Positions 47,097 through 55,761 of a stretch of DNA of 64,000 nt are shown one piece after another. The DNA lies in contig NZ_LFNE01000005.1 in the NCBI RefSeq assembly GCF_001045455.1, positions 248,001 to 312,000 of the forward strand, written 5' to 3'. Position 1 is the stretch's first letter. Each line of letters begins with the position of its first letter. This stretch comes from Chryseobacterium sp. FH2 (GTDB lineage: Bacteria > Bacteroidota > Bacteroidia > Flavobacteriales > Weeksellaceae). A model generated the notes under the pieces. The model was not told the DNA's origin and did not search any database. It saw only the letters and a list, made by a program, of their open reading frames with translations. Made by a program: the position numbers and the translations under genes.

Positions 47097-48515
47097 TTAG
47101 AACTGTTCATAGATAAAATTACCATTACCAAAAACTCCGTAATACATAATTATAAAAATAAGAAACAAGTAAATTCCTCTTCTTACCAAAGGCCTATATC
47201 TGCTGATTGCAAGCCCGTGCTCCTGGTCTTTATTCAGCCAGTCAAATAAAACCAATATTGCTATTAATCCTAAAATCTTGACATTGATAAACTGAGGAAT
47301 CGAGAATAGAGAAAAGCTGAATATTCTTGCGTACATTCCAAAAGCATCTGTAAGATTGGGTGCCACGAAAAGAACTAAAGCAAAACAAACCATTCCCATC
47401 GTCAATAAAATATTCCCAAATTCCTGTAATGTCGGAATGGTTTTAGAAAATTTTTTCTTTTTGTTTAATCTATCTTTTAAAATTAAAGGTATATAATAAA
47501 GCCCGTGAAGCAAGCCAAAAAGTACAAAAGTAAATCTCGGGCCGTGCCAAGCTCCAATTAATATAAAGTTTAAAATAATGGCTGCTATTAATCCTTTTTT
47601 ATCATAATCTCTGAATTGAATTACTAAGGGAGTAAAAACATATTCCGTTAACCAGGAGGTTAATGAAATATGCCATTTTCTCCAATAATCTGCAATATTC
47701 TGAGCAAAAAGAGGAAATGCAAAGTTCTTCGTTATTTTAAATCCTAAAAGTCTTGCAAAGCCAATAGCCATATCAGAATATCCGGAAAAATCTGCATACA
47801 TTTCAAAGAGGAAAAGAATCATTCCAAAAGCCACTGTACTTCCTGAAAGATGGCTGTAGTTTTGAAATATATCTTGGGTAATTGGAGTAATGCTATTGGC
47901 AATAACCAATTTTTTGAATGCACCTAGGAGAATTTGCCTGGCAGCATCTGAACCATTTTCCAGTGTGAAAACCCGCTCCTTTTTCAATTGAGGCAACAAT
48001 AAGCCCGCTTTATCAATCGGTCCTGAAGTCATGCTTGGGAAGAAAGCTATATAATTAAAAAATGCCAGAGCATCGGTTTCAGCCTTTAATTTATTATTCT
48101 TAATATCCAGCAAGTAACTTATCATTCTAAAGGTATAAAAACTGATGCCCAGCGGTAAAATAATTGATAAAGTAAGTTTATTTTTAATGCCGAATAAATC
48201 TGCAAAAGAATCAATAAAGAAGTTGAAATATTTAAAATAAAACAATGTTCCGATCGAGAAAAGCAATCCTAAATTAGTCCATAATTTCTTCTTTCTAAGA
48301 TTTTCACTTTCAGAAATTTTTAGTCCTAAATAAAAAATAACGCCCGAACTCGTAATCAATAATATTAAAAACCTCCAGTCCCAATTAGCATAAAACACAT
48401 AGCTGGCTAATAGCAAAAAGATATTCTGAGCTTTAAGTTTTTTACCTAAAACCCACCAATATACAGCAAAAACAATTGAGAAAAAAAGAAGAAAAATTAA
48501 TGATGTAAATTGCAT
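47097..48515 (-). CDS. MBOAT-family O-acyltransferase, copy 1
   Basis: The 472-residue polytopic membrane protein belongs to the AlgI/DltB group. It has the start SLIFLLFFSIVFAVYWWVLG, FADFSGYSDMAIG-like segment (DFSGYSDMAIGFARLLG), WRKWHISLTSWLTEYVFTPL and WHGPRFTFVLFGLLHG with the conserved catalytic His. Such proteins move acyl groups across the membrane onto polysaccharides. Its ATG shares a base with the stop codon of the VOC gene (TAATG), so translation is coupled. Confidence 0.93.
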   Translation of the reverse strand: MQFTSLIFLLFFSIVFAVYWWVLGKKLKAQNIFLLLASYVFYANWDWRFLILLITSSGVIFYLGLKISESENLRKKKLWTNLGLLFSIGTLFYFKYFNFFIDSFADLFGIKNKLTLSIILPLGISFYTFRMISYLLDIKNNKLKAETDALAFFNYIAFFPSMTSGPIDKAGLLLPQLKKERVFTLENGSDAARQILLGAFKKLVIANSITPITQDIFQNYSHLSGSTVAFGMILFLFEMYADFSGYSDMAIGFARLLGFKITKNFAFPLFAQNIADYWRKWHISLTSWLTEYVFTPLVIQFRDYDKKGLIAAIILNFILIGAWHGPRFTFVLFGLLHGLYYIPLILKDRLNKKKKFSKTIPTLQEFGNILLTMGMVCFALVLFVAPNLTDAFGMYARIFSFSLFSIPQFINVKILGLIAILVLFDWLNKDQEHGLAISRYRPLVRRGIYLFLIFIIMYYGVFGNGNFIYEQF

Positions 48516-48895
48516 TAATTGCTATTTAAAAGTTCGACAATTCCATAAGGAAGCATTAAAAAAGCAACCTTTCTATTATTAAAAAGGACAGCTTCCTTCG
48601 GAGGAGAAATAAGCATTCCTCCGTTTTGAGTAAGGTGTTCTATGGTGGTATCAATATGCTCTACTTCATAACAGATGTGATAGTATGAAATTCTTTTCTT
48701 CAAAAGATTTTCAACAGGCTTACCGGAAACAAATTCAATGTTTAATCCGTCCTCTACGGTCACCATACACAGCTCTGCTTGCTGATTAGGGTCAAAAACA
48801 ACCGGAGTTTCTTCAACAATCTTATGAAGTTTTCTTATATTTTGGAGCTCTGCCTGTATATCTTTACAGGCAACTCCAACGTGATGAAATTTCAT
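48515..48895 (-). CDS. VOC-fold enzyme, methylmalonyl-CoA epimerase-like
   Basis: A 126-residue vicinal oxygen chelate protein with two beta-alpha-beta-beta-beta units. Likely metal ligands are His5 in FHHVGVA, Glu in LNIEFVSG, His in YYHICYEVE and Glu in IVELLNSN, so the site looks intact. In a related family such proteins epimerise the alpha carbon of acyl thioesters. Here the gene is coupled by TAATG overlaps to both the acyl carrier protein and the MBOAT, so a carrier-bound acyl thioester is an attractive substrate. That is inference. Confidence 0.75.
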   Translation of the reverse strand: MKFHHVGVACKDIQAELQNIRKLHKIVEETPVVFDPNQQAELCMVTVEDGLNIEFVSGKPVENLLKKRISYYHICYEVEHIDTTIEHLTQNGGMLISPPKEAVLFNNRKVAFLMLPYGIVELLNSN

Positions 48896-49134
48896 TATAG
48901 TTTTGAAGCTATAGAATCTGCCATTTCCCCTACATTATTCCAGCTTTGGATTTCTGAAGAAGTGAAACGAATACCAAAAGATTTTTCTACAGCAACAATC
49001 AGCTGAATATGAGACAGTGAGTCCCATTCTTCAATATCTTCAGCAGTAGTATCTGCATTTAATATAATTTCTTCATTATCTAATTCTTCACGAAAAACTC
49101 CTGTAAGTTTTGTCAAAATTTCATTTCTTTCCAT
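48895..49134 (-). CDS. Acyl carrier protein
   Basis: The 79-residue protein has the phosphopantetheine attachment motif EEWDSLSHIQL with Ser39 in the DSL triplet. It is not the housekeeping fatty-acid ACP by sequence or context (no fab genes nearby); it has the DSLSHI signature common in ACPs that work with FkbH-like and Dlt-like systems. It should carry the acyl group loaded by the neighbouring HAD-IIIC enzyme. Its TAA stop overlaps the VOC start ATG. Confidence 0.92.
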   Translation of the reverse strand: MERNEILTKLTGVFREELDNEEIILNADTTAEDIEEWDSLSHIQLIVAVEKSFGIRFTSSEIQSWNNVGEMADSIASKL

Positions 49135-49160
49135 AATCTATTATTTTTATTAAAAATTAA

Positions 49161-50885
49161 TTATTTATTTACGATATATACTTCTTTATTTTGGTAATCA
49201 TCTAGATTCAGCAACCATTTACCATCCTGATTTTCAAAACCTAATCTTTCATAATGATCTTTCACCATTTGATTTTTTGCGGATGGGATGTATTCTCCTA
49301 TTACATATTTATAGCCATTCTTTTTAGCTATTTCTACAATAGTGTTTAGAGTAAAATCTTCCATTCCTCTTTTGAGCACACGGCAACTCATCAGCCACGT
49401 ATCAATGAACAGGGATTCTGGATCTTTCTTTTCAAGCACAATGACACAAATTAATCCGTTGTCACCATATTTATCTTCCAATGTGAAAGAAATTGTGTGA
49501 TGATTGTCGGAAGTCATTAAATTTTCAACGTCCTGCTCTGTATATCTTACCGTTCTTAAATTAAACTGATTTGAGCGTTGAGTCAACTGAGAGACTCTCG
49601 GCTTTGAAAAATTATTAAAAGACTGAACATCAGAAACCATCTTCATGCTTTTTAGAAAATCTTCTACATTAGTAAAGCTTTCCAGCTCAATCGCCCTTTT
49701 TGCTTCAACCTGATATTGCTTTGTTCTTTCAGCATCATTTTCAGAAAAACTTGCGGTTTCGAAAAGGTTCAAACTGTATAAATATTCAAGATATTCTGCA
49801 GGATCTTCAGGTAATTCCGGAACACAAACCTCCGGTAAATTCTCTCTTACAAGATTTCTTTCAAAAGGATTGTCATCTAAGAAAACCATCGAATCATACC
49901 CGATATTTAAAATACTCTGAATCTTTCTGATATTGTCTGCTTTATTTTCCCAATTGGCAACAAAAACGGCTATATCATCCAGTTTTATAACCATATCAGG
50001 ATGCTTCTCAAAAGGTTCTTTAGCCTTATCTTCATCATTTTTACTGCAAACAGCTAAAATAACTCCTCTTTTCTGTAAAGATTTTATCCAGTGCTGAAAT
50101 TCGGTAAAAGCTTTTCCTATTCCTAAGCTTCCAATCTGGATTTTTTCAAGACCGTCATCACCAATGATTCCACCCCATGTTGTATTGTCCAAATCCAGGA
50201 TAACACACTTTTTAAATTTACCTTCAATGGAAGCAATAATGCTTAAAATATGATGGGCTACAATTGGCAGGGCATCCAGAGAAAGTACCATTTCTGTGTT
50301 CACATAGATATTAGGTGAAAACATAAAATTTCTCCCCCATTTATTCTGAAGCGAAACGAGATCTGCAATAAAAAAATTGCTTCTATTGAATGCAACCTGC
50401 GATGAAAGCAGATAATTAAGCTTATTCAGCTGAAAGACAAATGAAGACTCTACTTTATTGGCAAAATTTCCAAAAACCTGATTGTCGATTCCAGGAAAAT
50501 TACAGTAAATAACCTTGCTTTTTGTTCTGTTTTGAATGGTTTCGTAAAGCTCTTCTATATAGTTAATTTTACTCTCTGCAAAAGTCAGTTGAGAATTATA
50601 TGACTTATAATATTGGCTTAATAGTTTATGTGAAGATTCAAAAATTATAGTATAATCGGCGTTAAATTCATAATATTCTGAAGTGGGATCTAAAATCTGG
50701 CGGGAAATTTGTCCAAAATCTGCTTCGAAGACTTCCAAATCAAAACCTCCATCAACAGCACAACCTTTTAATGCCATATTTAAAAATTGTGTTGCTGTAT
50801 CTCCCAATAAAGCTACCTTTATTTTTTTTAGCCCATCCGGTTTTTTATTTATATTTTTTTTTAATTCTGTAAATGTTTTCATCAT
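49161..50885 (-). CDS. FkbH-like HAD-IIIC enzyme
   Basis: The 574-residue protein has an N-terminal SGNH-like/BF1531-like domain (about 20-200), a HAD domain with DLDNTTWGG (about 231-239) and VCSKNDEDKA and FLDDNPFER, and a C-terminal GNAT-like domain (about 400-560). FkbH-family members remove the phosphate of 1,3-bisphosphoglycerate and transfer a glyceryl unit to an acyl carrier protein. The ACP gene is 26 bases downstream. The start is ATG 50885 or 50882; a more upstream ATG at 50909 is less likely. It is separated from the preceding SGNH gene by about 96 bases containing a palindrome. Confidence 0.88.
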   Translation of the reverse strand: MMKTFTELKKNINKKPDGLKKIKVALLGDTATQFLNMALKGCAVDGGFDLEVFEADFGQISRQILDPTSEYYEFNADYTIIFESSHKLLSQYYKSYNSQLTFAESKINYIEELYETIQNRTKSKVIYCNFPGIDNQVFGNFANKVESSFVFQLNKLNYLLSSQVAFNRSNFFIADLVSLQNKWGRNFMFSPNIYVNTEMVLSLDALPIVAHHILSIIASIEGKFKKCVILDLDNTTWGGIIGDDGLEKIQIGSLGIGKAFTEFQHWIKSLQKRGVILAVCSKNDEDKAKEPFEKHPDMVIKLDDIAVFVANWENKADNIRKIQSILNIGYDSMVFLDDNPFERNLVRENLPEVCVPELPEDPAEYLEYLYSLNLFETASFSENDAERTKQYQVEAKRAIELESFTNVEDFLKSMKMVSDVQSFNNFSKPRVSQLTQRSNQFNLRTVRYTEQDVENLMTSDNHHTISFTLEDKYGDNGLICVIVLEKKDPESLFIDTWLMSCRVLKRGMEDFTLNTIVEIAKKNGYKYVIGEYIPSAKNQMVKDHYERLGFENQDGKWLLNLDDYQNKEVYIVNK

Positions 50886-50965
50886 CAGTTTAATGTTTAA
50901 AAAACGCAAAATACAATTTATATCAATGAATTACAAAAACGTTTTATTACTTTAAGCACATTTTA

Positions 50966-50981
50966 AGATAATACATTATCT
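50966..50981. repeat. 16-bp palindrome after the SGNH-like copy 2 gene
   Basis: AGATAAT-AC-ATTATCT is a perfect 7+2+7 inverted repeat lying directly after the stop codon of the SGNH-like gene and upstream of the FkbH-like gene. It is AT-rich and has no clear T-run, so it is more likely a protein-binding site or a processing hairpin than a terminator. Confidence 0.35.
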
Positions 50982-51947
50982 CTATTTTTTTTCTAAAAAT
51001 TTCTCCAGAAAAGGAACCATTTTCTTGGAAAGAATTTTTGAGCCTCTTTCATTCAGATGCCCGTTATCCCATCTATTTTCATAAAGATAAAATTCAGGAT
51101 ATTCGTCTGGATTTACAAGGCTTATTACAGGAACACGCACTGCATTTTGATATACCTGGAGTTTTTTTGCATCAGGTTCTGCAGGCCCAGGAATAAGCAT
51201 AATTAGCTTAATATTTTTTTTTCGGCACTTTTCGGCAAGTTCATTAATTTTTTCAACCAATGCTTTATTGGGAGTATGCTTTCTGTCATCCGCATGATAG
51301 CGTTCCAATCTGTCTTTAATAATATTTTTCAGTTCTGTTTCTTCATATCTGGGAATAATACTATAATCTAAGGCTGAAAAACCTTGCGTTTCATCCACGA
51401 AACGATTATGTGCGTCCTGAATTATTCTTTCATCATAATGTTTACTGAAATGAAAAACATTTAATATAAATGATGCCCAAGATAAAGCCATTTGTTTATA
51501 GTTCCCGTTTTCTTTTTGAAATTTACTTGCAAAAAGGGTGTTTTCATAATTAAATGCCCCGAAACTTCTTTCTGTTTTCAGATTTTGTCTGGTAATATTT
51601 ATTTTATCCTGAAGTTCAAGAACGATATATTTTGGTTTAAAAGAAGGATTTTCAAGCACATATTCCAATGTTTGGAAATTTTCTAAATTGAATCCTGCAT
51701 TTGCTCCTAAATTGTACGACTTTATACCTTTCATATTATCATCAATCAACTTACAATCAATTTGATCATTGATTTTTGAACTTCCGATAAAGTATAAATT
51801 ATATTCCGGATGTTTTTTAAGATAATCAAGTTTTGCATTGAGAAACGGATAAGAATAATTACTATTCGGGCTCAAAGCGAGCTTTATCAAACCAATAATA
51901 AACATTATGGCGATGAATAAAGTCAATATGGAAAGAAATTTTTTCAT
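50982..51947 (-). CDS. SGNH-hydrolase-like membrane-anchored protein, copy 2
   Basis: The 321-residue protein has an N-terminal membrane anchor (about 5-27) and then a domain with YFIGSSKINDQID (block I-like), LVLELQDKIN-type strand (YIVLELQDKIN), IKLIMLIPGP and the C-terminal DNGHLNERGSKIL, the Asp-x-x-His-like element of SGNH/GDSL enzymes. It directly follows the MBOAT gene (TAA-ATG with no gap). The MBOAT-SGNH pairing is like DltB-DltD and AlgI-AlgX. It is only distantly similar to copy 1. Confidence 0.72.
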   Translation of the reverse strand: MKKFLSILTLFIAIMFIIGLIKLALSPNSNYSYPFLNAKLDYLKKHPEYNLYFIGSSKINDQIDCKLIDDNMKGIKSYNLGANAGFNLENFQTLEYVLENPSFKPKYIVLELQDKINITRQNLKTERSFGAFNYENTLFASKFQKENGNYKQMALSWASFILNVFHFSKHYDERIIQDAHNRFVDETQGFSALDYSIIPRYEETELKNIIKDRLERYHADDRKHTPNKALVEKINELAEKCRKKNIKLIMLIPGPAEPDAKKLQVYQNAVRVPVISLVNPDEYPEFYLYENRWDNGHLNERGSKILSKKMVPFLEKFLEKK

Positions 51948-53381
51948 TTAAAATTGAAAATAAATAAATTCATTACTCCCGAAATTCGCAAAATTCAATA
52001 TCAAATATGCAACAACAATATAGATAACAGCCTGAACTACAGGTTTTCTTTCTTGAATTTTCAAGCCGTAATCATGTGTTCTGTTTACCCACTCCATTCC
52101 AAGCATGAAAATAATGAGCCCAAATAAAACGGGTCTAAACTCTGTCGGAAATGAAAATAAGCTTTGACTGAAAATCCCTTTAAGGTATCCTATTGCGTCA
52201 GAAACACTCGCTGCACGGAAGAAAATCCAGGCAAAACAGGTTAAAGCAAAAGTTGTCAGAATACTAAAAGCCTCTCTAAATGAGGGAATAATTTTATCCA
52301 TTGCTACGACTTCCAGATGATGCCTGTTTTTTTCGGCAATTAATAGCGGAAGGAAAAATAAGGCGTTTAGTCCGCCCCAGATGATGAAAGTCCAATTGGC
52401 ACCATGCCAGAACCCACTTACCAGAAAGATGATAAAGGTATTTCTGATTTTCATCCACAAACCTCCTTTACTCCCCCCTAACGGTATATAAAGATAATCT
52501 CTGAACCATGATGAAAGTGAAATATGCCATCTCCTCCAGAATTCTGCAATATCTCGCGAAAAATACGGATAAGAGAAATTCTTTAATAATTCGATTCCAA
52601 ATAATCTGGATGTTCCCAGTGCAATATCAGAATATCCTGAGAAATCTCCATAAATCTGGAAAGCAAAAAGAATTGCTCCCAAAACTAGGTTACTTGCACT
52701 TTCAGTATGATAATTATTGAATATTTCATTGACAATCGGAGCACAGTTATCAGCAATTACCATTTTTTTAAAAAATCCCCAAAGAATCTGTGCCATTCCG
52801 TCTTTTGCCTTTTCATAGTCAAAAGATCTTTTTCGCTGGATTTGAGGGAGAAGATGTGTTGCTCTTTCAATCGGCCCGGCAACCAGTAATGGAAAATAAC
52901 TTACAAAAACGGCATAATCTACAAAGTTTCTCTCCGCCGGAATTCTTTTCTTGTAAACGTCTATTACATAAGACAATCCGTGGAAAGTATAGAATGAAAT
53001 ACCTACAGGTAAAATTACTTTTAGAACCCACATATTCACTCCAAATCCGAATGTTTTTAATAATTCAGCAAAGTTTTCGATGAAGAAATTGTAATATTTA
53101 AAGAAACCTAAAAAACCTAAATTAATACCAATACTGATAATCAACCAAAACGTTGCCTGTTTTTTAGTGTTACTGTTTTCGATTTGAATTCCTGAAAAAT
53201 AATCCAACCCAATTGAAAATACCAAAAGGAACAGAAAGCGCCAATCCCAACAGCCATAGAAGTAAAAACTGGCTGCCAGTAATAGTATATTCTGGAATTT
53301 ATAATTCTTATTACATACACACCAGTACAGAATAAAAATTATGGGCAGGAAAATAAGAAAGGCAATAGAATTAAAGAGCAT
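51948..53381 (-). CDS. MBOAT-family O-acyltransferase, copy 2
   Basis: The 477-residue polytopic protein is a close relative of AlgI/PatA-type O-acetyltransferases. It has YGDFSGYSDIALG, WRRWHISLSSWFRDYLYIPLGGSKGG and GFWHGANWTFIIWGGLNALF with the conserved catalytic His. The first gene of the operon, it has its own promoter about 150 bases upstream. It transfers acyl groups to a polysaccharide in the periplasm, together with the following SGNH-like protein. Confidence 0.94.
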   Translation of the reverse strand: MLFNSIAFLIFLPIIFILYWCVCNKNYKFQNILLLAASFYFYGCWDWRFLFLLVFSIGLDYFSGIQIENSNTKKQATFWLIISIGINLGFLGFFKYYNFFIENFAELLKTFGFGVNMWVLKVILPVGISFYTFHGLSYVIDVYKKRIPAERNFVDYAVFVSYFPLLVAGPIERATHLLPQIQRKRSFDYEKAKDGMAQILWGFFKKMVIADNCAPIVNEIFNNYHTESASNLVLGAILFAFQIYGDFSGYSDIALGTSRLFGIELLKNFSYPYFSRDIAEFWRRWHISLSSWFRDYLYIPLGGSKGGLWMKIRNTFIIFLVSGFWHGANWTFIIWGGLNALFFLPLLIAEKNRHHLEVVAMDKIIPSFREAFSILTTFALTCFAWIFFRAASVSDAIGYLKGIFSQSLFSFPTEFRPVLFGLIIFMLGMEWVNRTHDYGLKIQERKPVVQAVIYIVVAYLILNFANFGSNEFIYFQF

Positions 53382-53528
53382 AGAGTTTTCTTTAATGTAA
53401 TAAATATAAAAATTATTTTACAAACACTCTAATAGGTTTCCTTTCGTAAAAATCTGCTCTTTCTAAAATAGGTAATAAAAGTTCTGGAAACTTGTCTTAT
53501 TTCATTCATTGTGTAGGTTTTTATGGTA

Positions 53529-53557
53529 CAAAAGTAAATATTTTTATTTAATTTCAA
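53529..53557 (-). promoter_or_regulatory. Promoter of the acylation operon
   Basis: On the minus strand TTG (53557-53555), an 18-base spacer and TACTTTTG (53536-53529) match both Bacteroidota elements. The expected start is near 53,522, leaving an untranslated leader of about 140 bases before the MBOAT copy 2 ATG. Confidence 0.6.
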
Positions 53558-53737
53558 TATCTTACTTTTTTAGGACTTATTAATTTTTTTGGGAGTTTTT
53601 CAATTAAAAAAGAATTTTGAGACAAATATTACCGTAAATCATCGCTGAAAATATTATTTTTTTTACCATTTTTGTTTTTTTAACAAATGATAGTAATCAA
53701 ATTGACATTAAGCTGCCGGGTTATTATTAATATTTAA

Positions 53738-53745
53738 GATATTTG
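53738..53745 (+). promoter_or_regulatory. Possible -7 element for the 53,765 gene
   Basis: GATATTTG matches the -7 consensus except for the first base and lies 19 bases before the ATG. No -33 element is seen at a suitable distance. Confidence 0.25.
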
Positions 53746-53764
53746 CATAATTAAAAGCACAAAA

Positions 53765-54604
53765 ATGACATTCTCGATTCTCGTAGCCAACTACAATAAT
53801 GGTAAATTTTTTAAAAAATGTTATGATTCTATCATTTCTCAAAAATACACGGATTGGGAAGCTATCATTCTTGACGATTGTTCTACAGATAATTCTTTAG
53901 AGCTCATTAATGAACTAATAAAAGGAGATAATAGGTTCAAACTATTTGAAAATGAGGTGAATTGCGGAGTCGGCGTGACAAAAGCAAAACTTATAGATTT
54001 GGCAAATGGAGAAATTTGTGGTTTTGTAGATCCTGATGATGCTATCGGCTCTAAAGCTCTTCTTTCAAGTGTAAATATTTTTAAAAAAAATAAAGATATC
54101 GTTCTCACTTATTCAAAATTTGTGAAATGTGACGAAAATCTCCAACCGGTAGAAGTTTCCAAACAGGTGAGCCAAGCCCTGAATAATGACCCTTATTTTT
54201 TTAATTGTCCGGTCAATATTGTACATTTTGTTTCGTTTAGAAAACAGGTTTATTTACAGACCGAAAAAATTAATATCCTGATGAGAATTGCAGAAGATCA
54301 GGATTTATATTTAAAAATGTATGAAAAAGGAAAAGTGCGGTTTATCAACGAAAACAATTATTTTTACAGAACACATTCCGGCGGGATTTCTCAAAACCAA
54401 AACAGACCAAAATCCCGAGAATATTTTGCAGAAGTGATTTTCAATGCTATGAAACGAAGAAAATTGAAAACCATCAACGGAAAGCCTGTACCGGAAAGTT
54501 TTACAGATTCTAAGGAAATTTATAATTTATTAAAGTATCAAACCTCTTTTTCTTTTAGAATTAGAAAAAAAATAAGAATATTTGTACAACAAGTCTTTAA
54601 TTAA
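53765..54604 (+). CDS. Glycosyltransferase family 2
   Basis: The 279-residue GT-A enzyme starts FSILVANYNNGKFFKKCYDSI and has LDDCSTDNS, the FVDPDD metal site near residue 90, and an EDQDLYLKM acceptor segment. It is the first of five plus-strand genes (53,765-58,040), separated by 2-12 bases or overlapping, that end the polysaccharide locus. Confidence 0.9.
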   Translation: MTFSILVANYNNGKFFKKCYDSIISQKYTDWEAIILDDCSTDNSLELINELIKGDNRFKLFENEVNCGVGVTKAKLIDLANGEICGFVDPDDAIGSKALLSSVNIFKKNKDIVLTYSKFVKCDENLQPVEVSKQVSQALNNDPYFFNCPVNIVHFVSFRKQVYLQTEKINILMRIAEDQDLYLKMYEKGKVRFINENNYFYRTHSGGISQNQNRPKSREYFAEVIFNAMKRRKLKTINGKPVPESFTDSKEIYNLLKYQTSFSFRIRKKIRIFVQQVFN

Positions 54605-54606
54605 GA

Positions 54607-55761
54607 ATGGATAATAAAAAAATCAAAGTTCTTTTCAGGCACCGTTCTATGGAAATGGGAGGTGTAGAAAAGGTTATTTTAAGCATGTTAAATAATCTCA
54701 ATCGTGAAAAGTTTGAAATGACTATATGTTTAAATATGAACCAGGGAGAATTGCGTGATGAAATTCCCAAACATGTCCGAAAAGAATATCTGACTGATGG
54801 AAAAGAGGACTTATCCAAAAATTCCATCATACAAAAACTTCAGCTTGTTAAAAGAAAATTAAGACTGAATGAAGCCGAAAAAAATCCTAAAATTGCTGAT
54901 GAAATTTTGCAGGAAGAATATGATGTAGAAATAGCTTCTACTTACGCAGATTTTGCTCCTGTCTTGAATTCTAGTAATAAAAATTCAAAAAAAATAGGAT
55001 GGTTTCACTCTGATATTACCGTTCCTAAATTTAAACCTTTGATTCCGGCTGTTCTGAAGCATATCCCTCAGTTTGATTATTTTATTTTCGGCTCACAGCA
55101 AACCAAAGACATTTTGATAAAAACATATCCTGATTTGAAATTACCCGAAAATCAGGTTATTCTTAATGCAATCCCGATTGATGAGTTAAAACAAAAGGCA
55201 CAGGAATTTAAACCTGGATTTCCCCAAAAGCCTGTTTTTGTTTCGGTGGCAAGGTTGCATACCAGAAAAGGATTTCATAAACTCATGGATGCTCATGCAA
55301 AACTTTTAAAAGACGGGTTTGATCATCATATTGTGGTAATCGGTGATGGTGAAGAAAGAGAAAATTTAAAAAAACAAGCTGAGAAACTGGGTGTTAGCAA
55401 TAGTTTTGAATTTTTAGGTTCCCTGATGAATCCCTATCCATATATAAAAAATGCTGACTTCTATATTTTACCCTCAGAATCAGAAGGGTGGCCTTTAGTT
55501 ATCGCTGACACCCTAATCCTTCAAAAACCTATTATTGCCACCAGCGTAGGCGGAGTTCCTGAGATGATAAATCATGAAGAGAACGGATACCTCATCAATT
55601 ATGAAGTGGATGAAATGTATGATGCCATGAAAAGGTTTTTGACAGAACCAAAACTTGTTTCAAATATTAATAAAAACTTAGAAAATATTGAAGAACAGTT
55701 TGATAATCAGAAAATATTTGACGCTGTAGAAAATATAATCCTAAAATTAGCTCACACATGA
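54607..55761 (+). CDS. Glycosyltransferase family 4
   Basis: The 384-residue GT-B enzyme has the acceptor-side start MEMGGVEKVILSMLNNL and the donor-side motifs SVARLHTRKGFHKLMDAH, VIGDGEERENL and LPSESEGWPLVIADTLI, with the two acidic residues of the EX7E-like element. It is a paralogue of the GT4 at 56,322. It overlaps the next gene by four bases. Confidence 0.92.
   Translation: MDNKKIKVLFRHRSMEMGGVEKVILSMLNNLNREKFEMTICLNMNQGELRDEIPKHVRKEYLTDGKEDLSKNSIIQKLQLVKRKLRLNEAEKNPKIADEILQEEYDVEIASTYADFAPVLNSSNKNSKKIGWFHSDITVPKFKPLIPAVLKHIPQFDYFIFGSQQTKDILIKTYPDLKLPENQVILNAIPIDELKQKAQEFKPGFPQKPVFVSVARLHTRKGFHKLMDAHAKLLKDGFDHHIVVIGDGEERENLKKQAEKLGVSNSFEFLGSLMNPYPYIKNADFYILPSESEGWPLVIADTLILQKPIIATSVGGVPEMINHEENGYLINYEVDEMYDAMKRFLTEPKLVSNINKNLENIEEQFDNQKIFDAVENIILKLAHT

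Larger units (their letters stand above)
53382..53764. other. 383-base divergent intergenic region
   Basis: This AT-rich stretch separates the minus-strand acylation operon from the plus-strand glycosyltransferases. It holds the MBOAT promoter (53529-53557), a roughly 140-base leader for that operon, and a weak -7 element for the plus side. I see no gene and no clear RNA structure in it. Confidence 0.5.
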
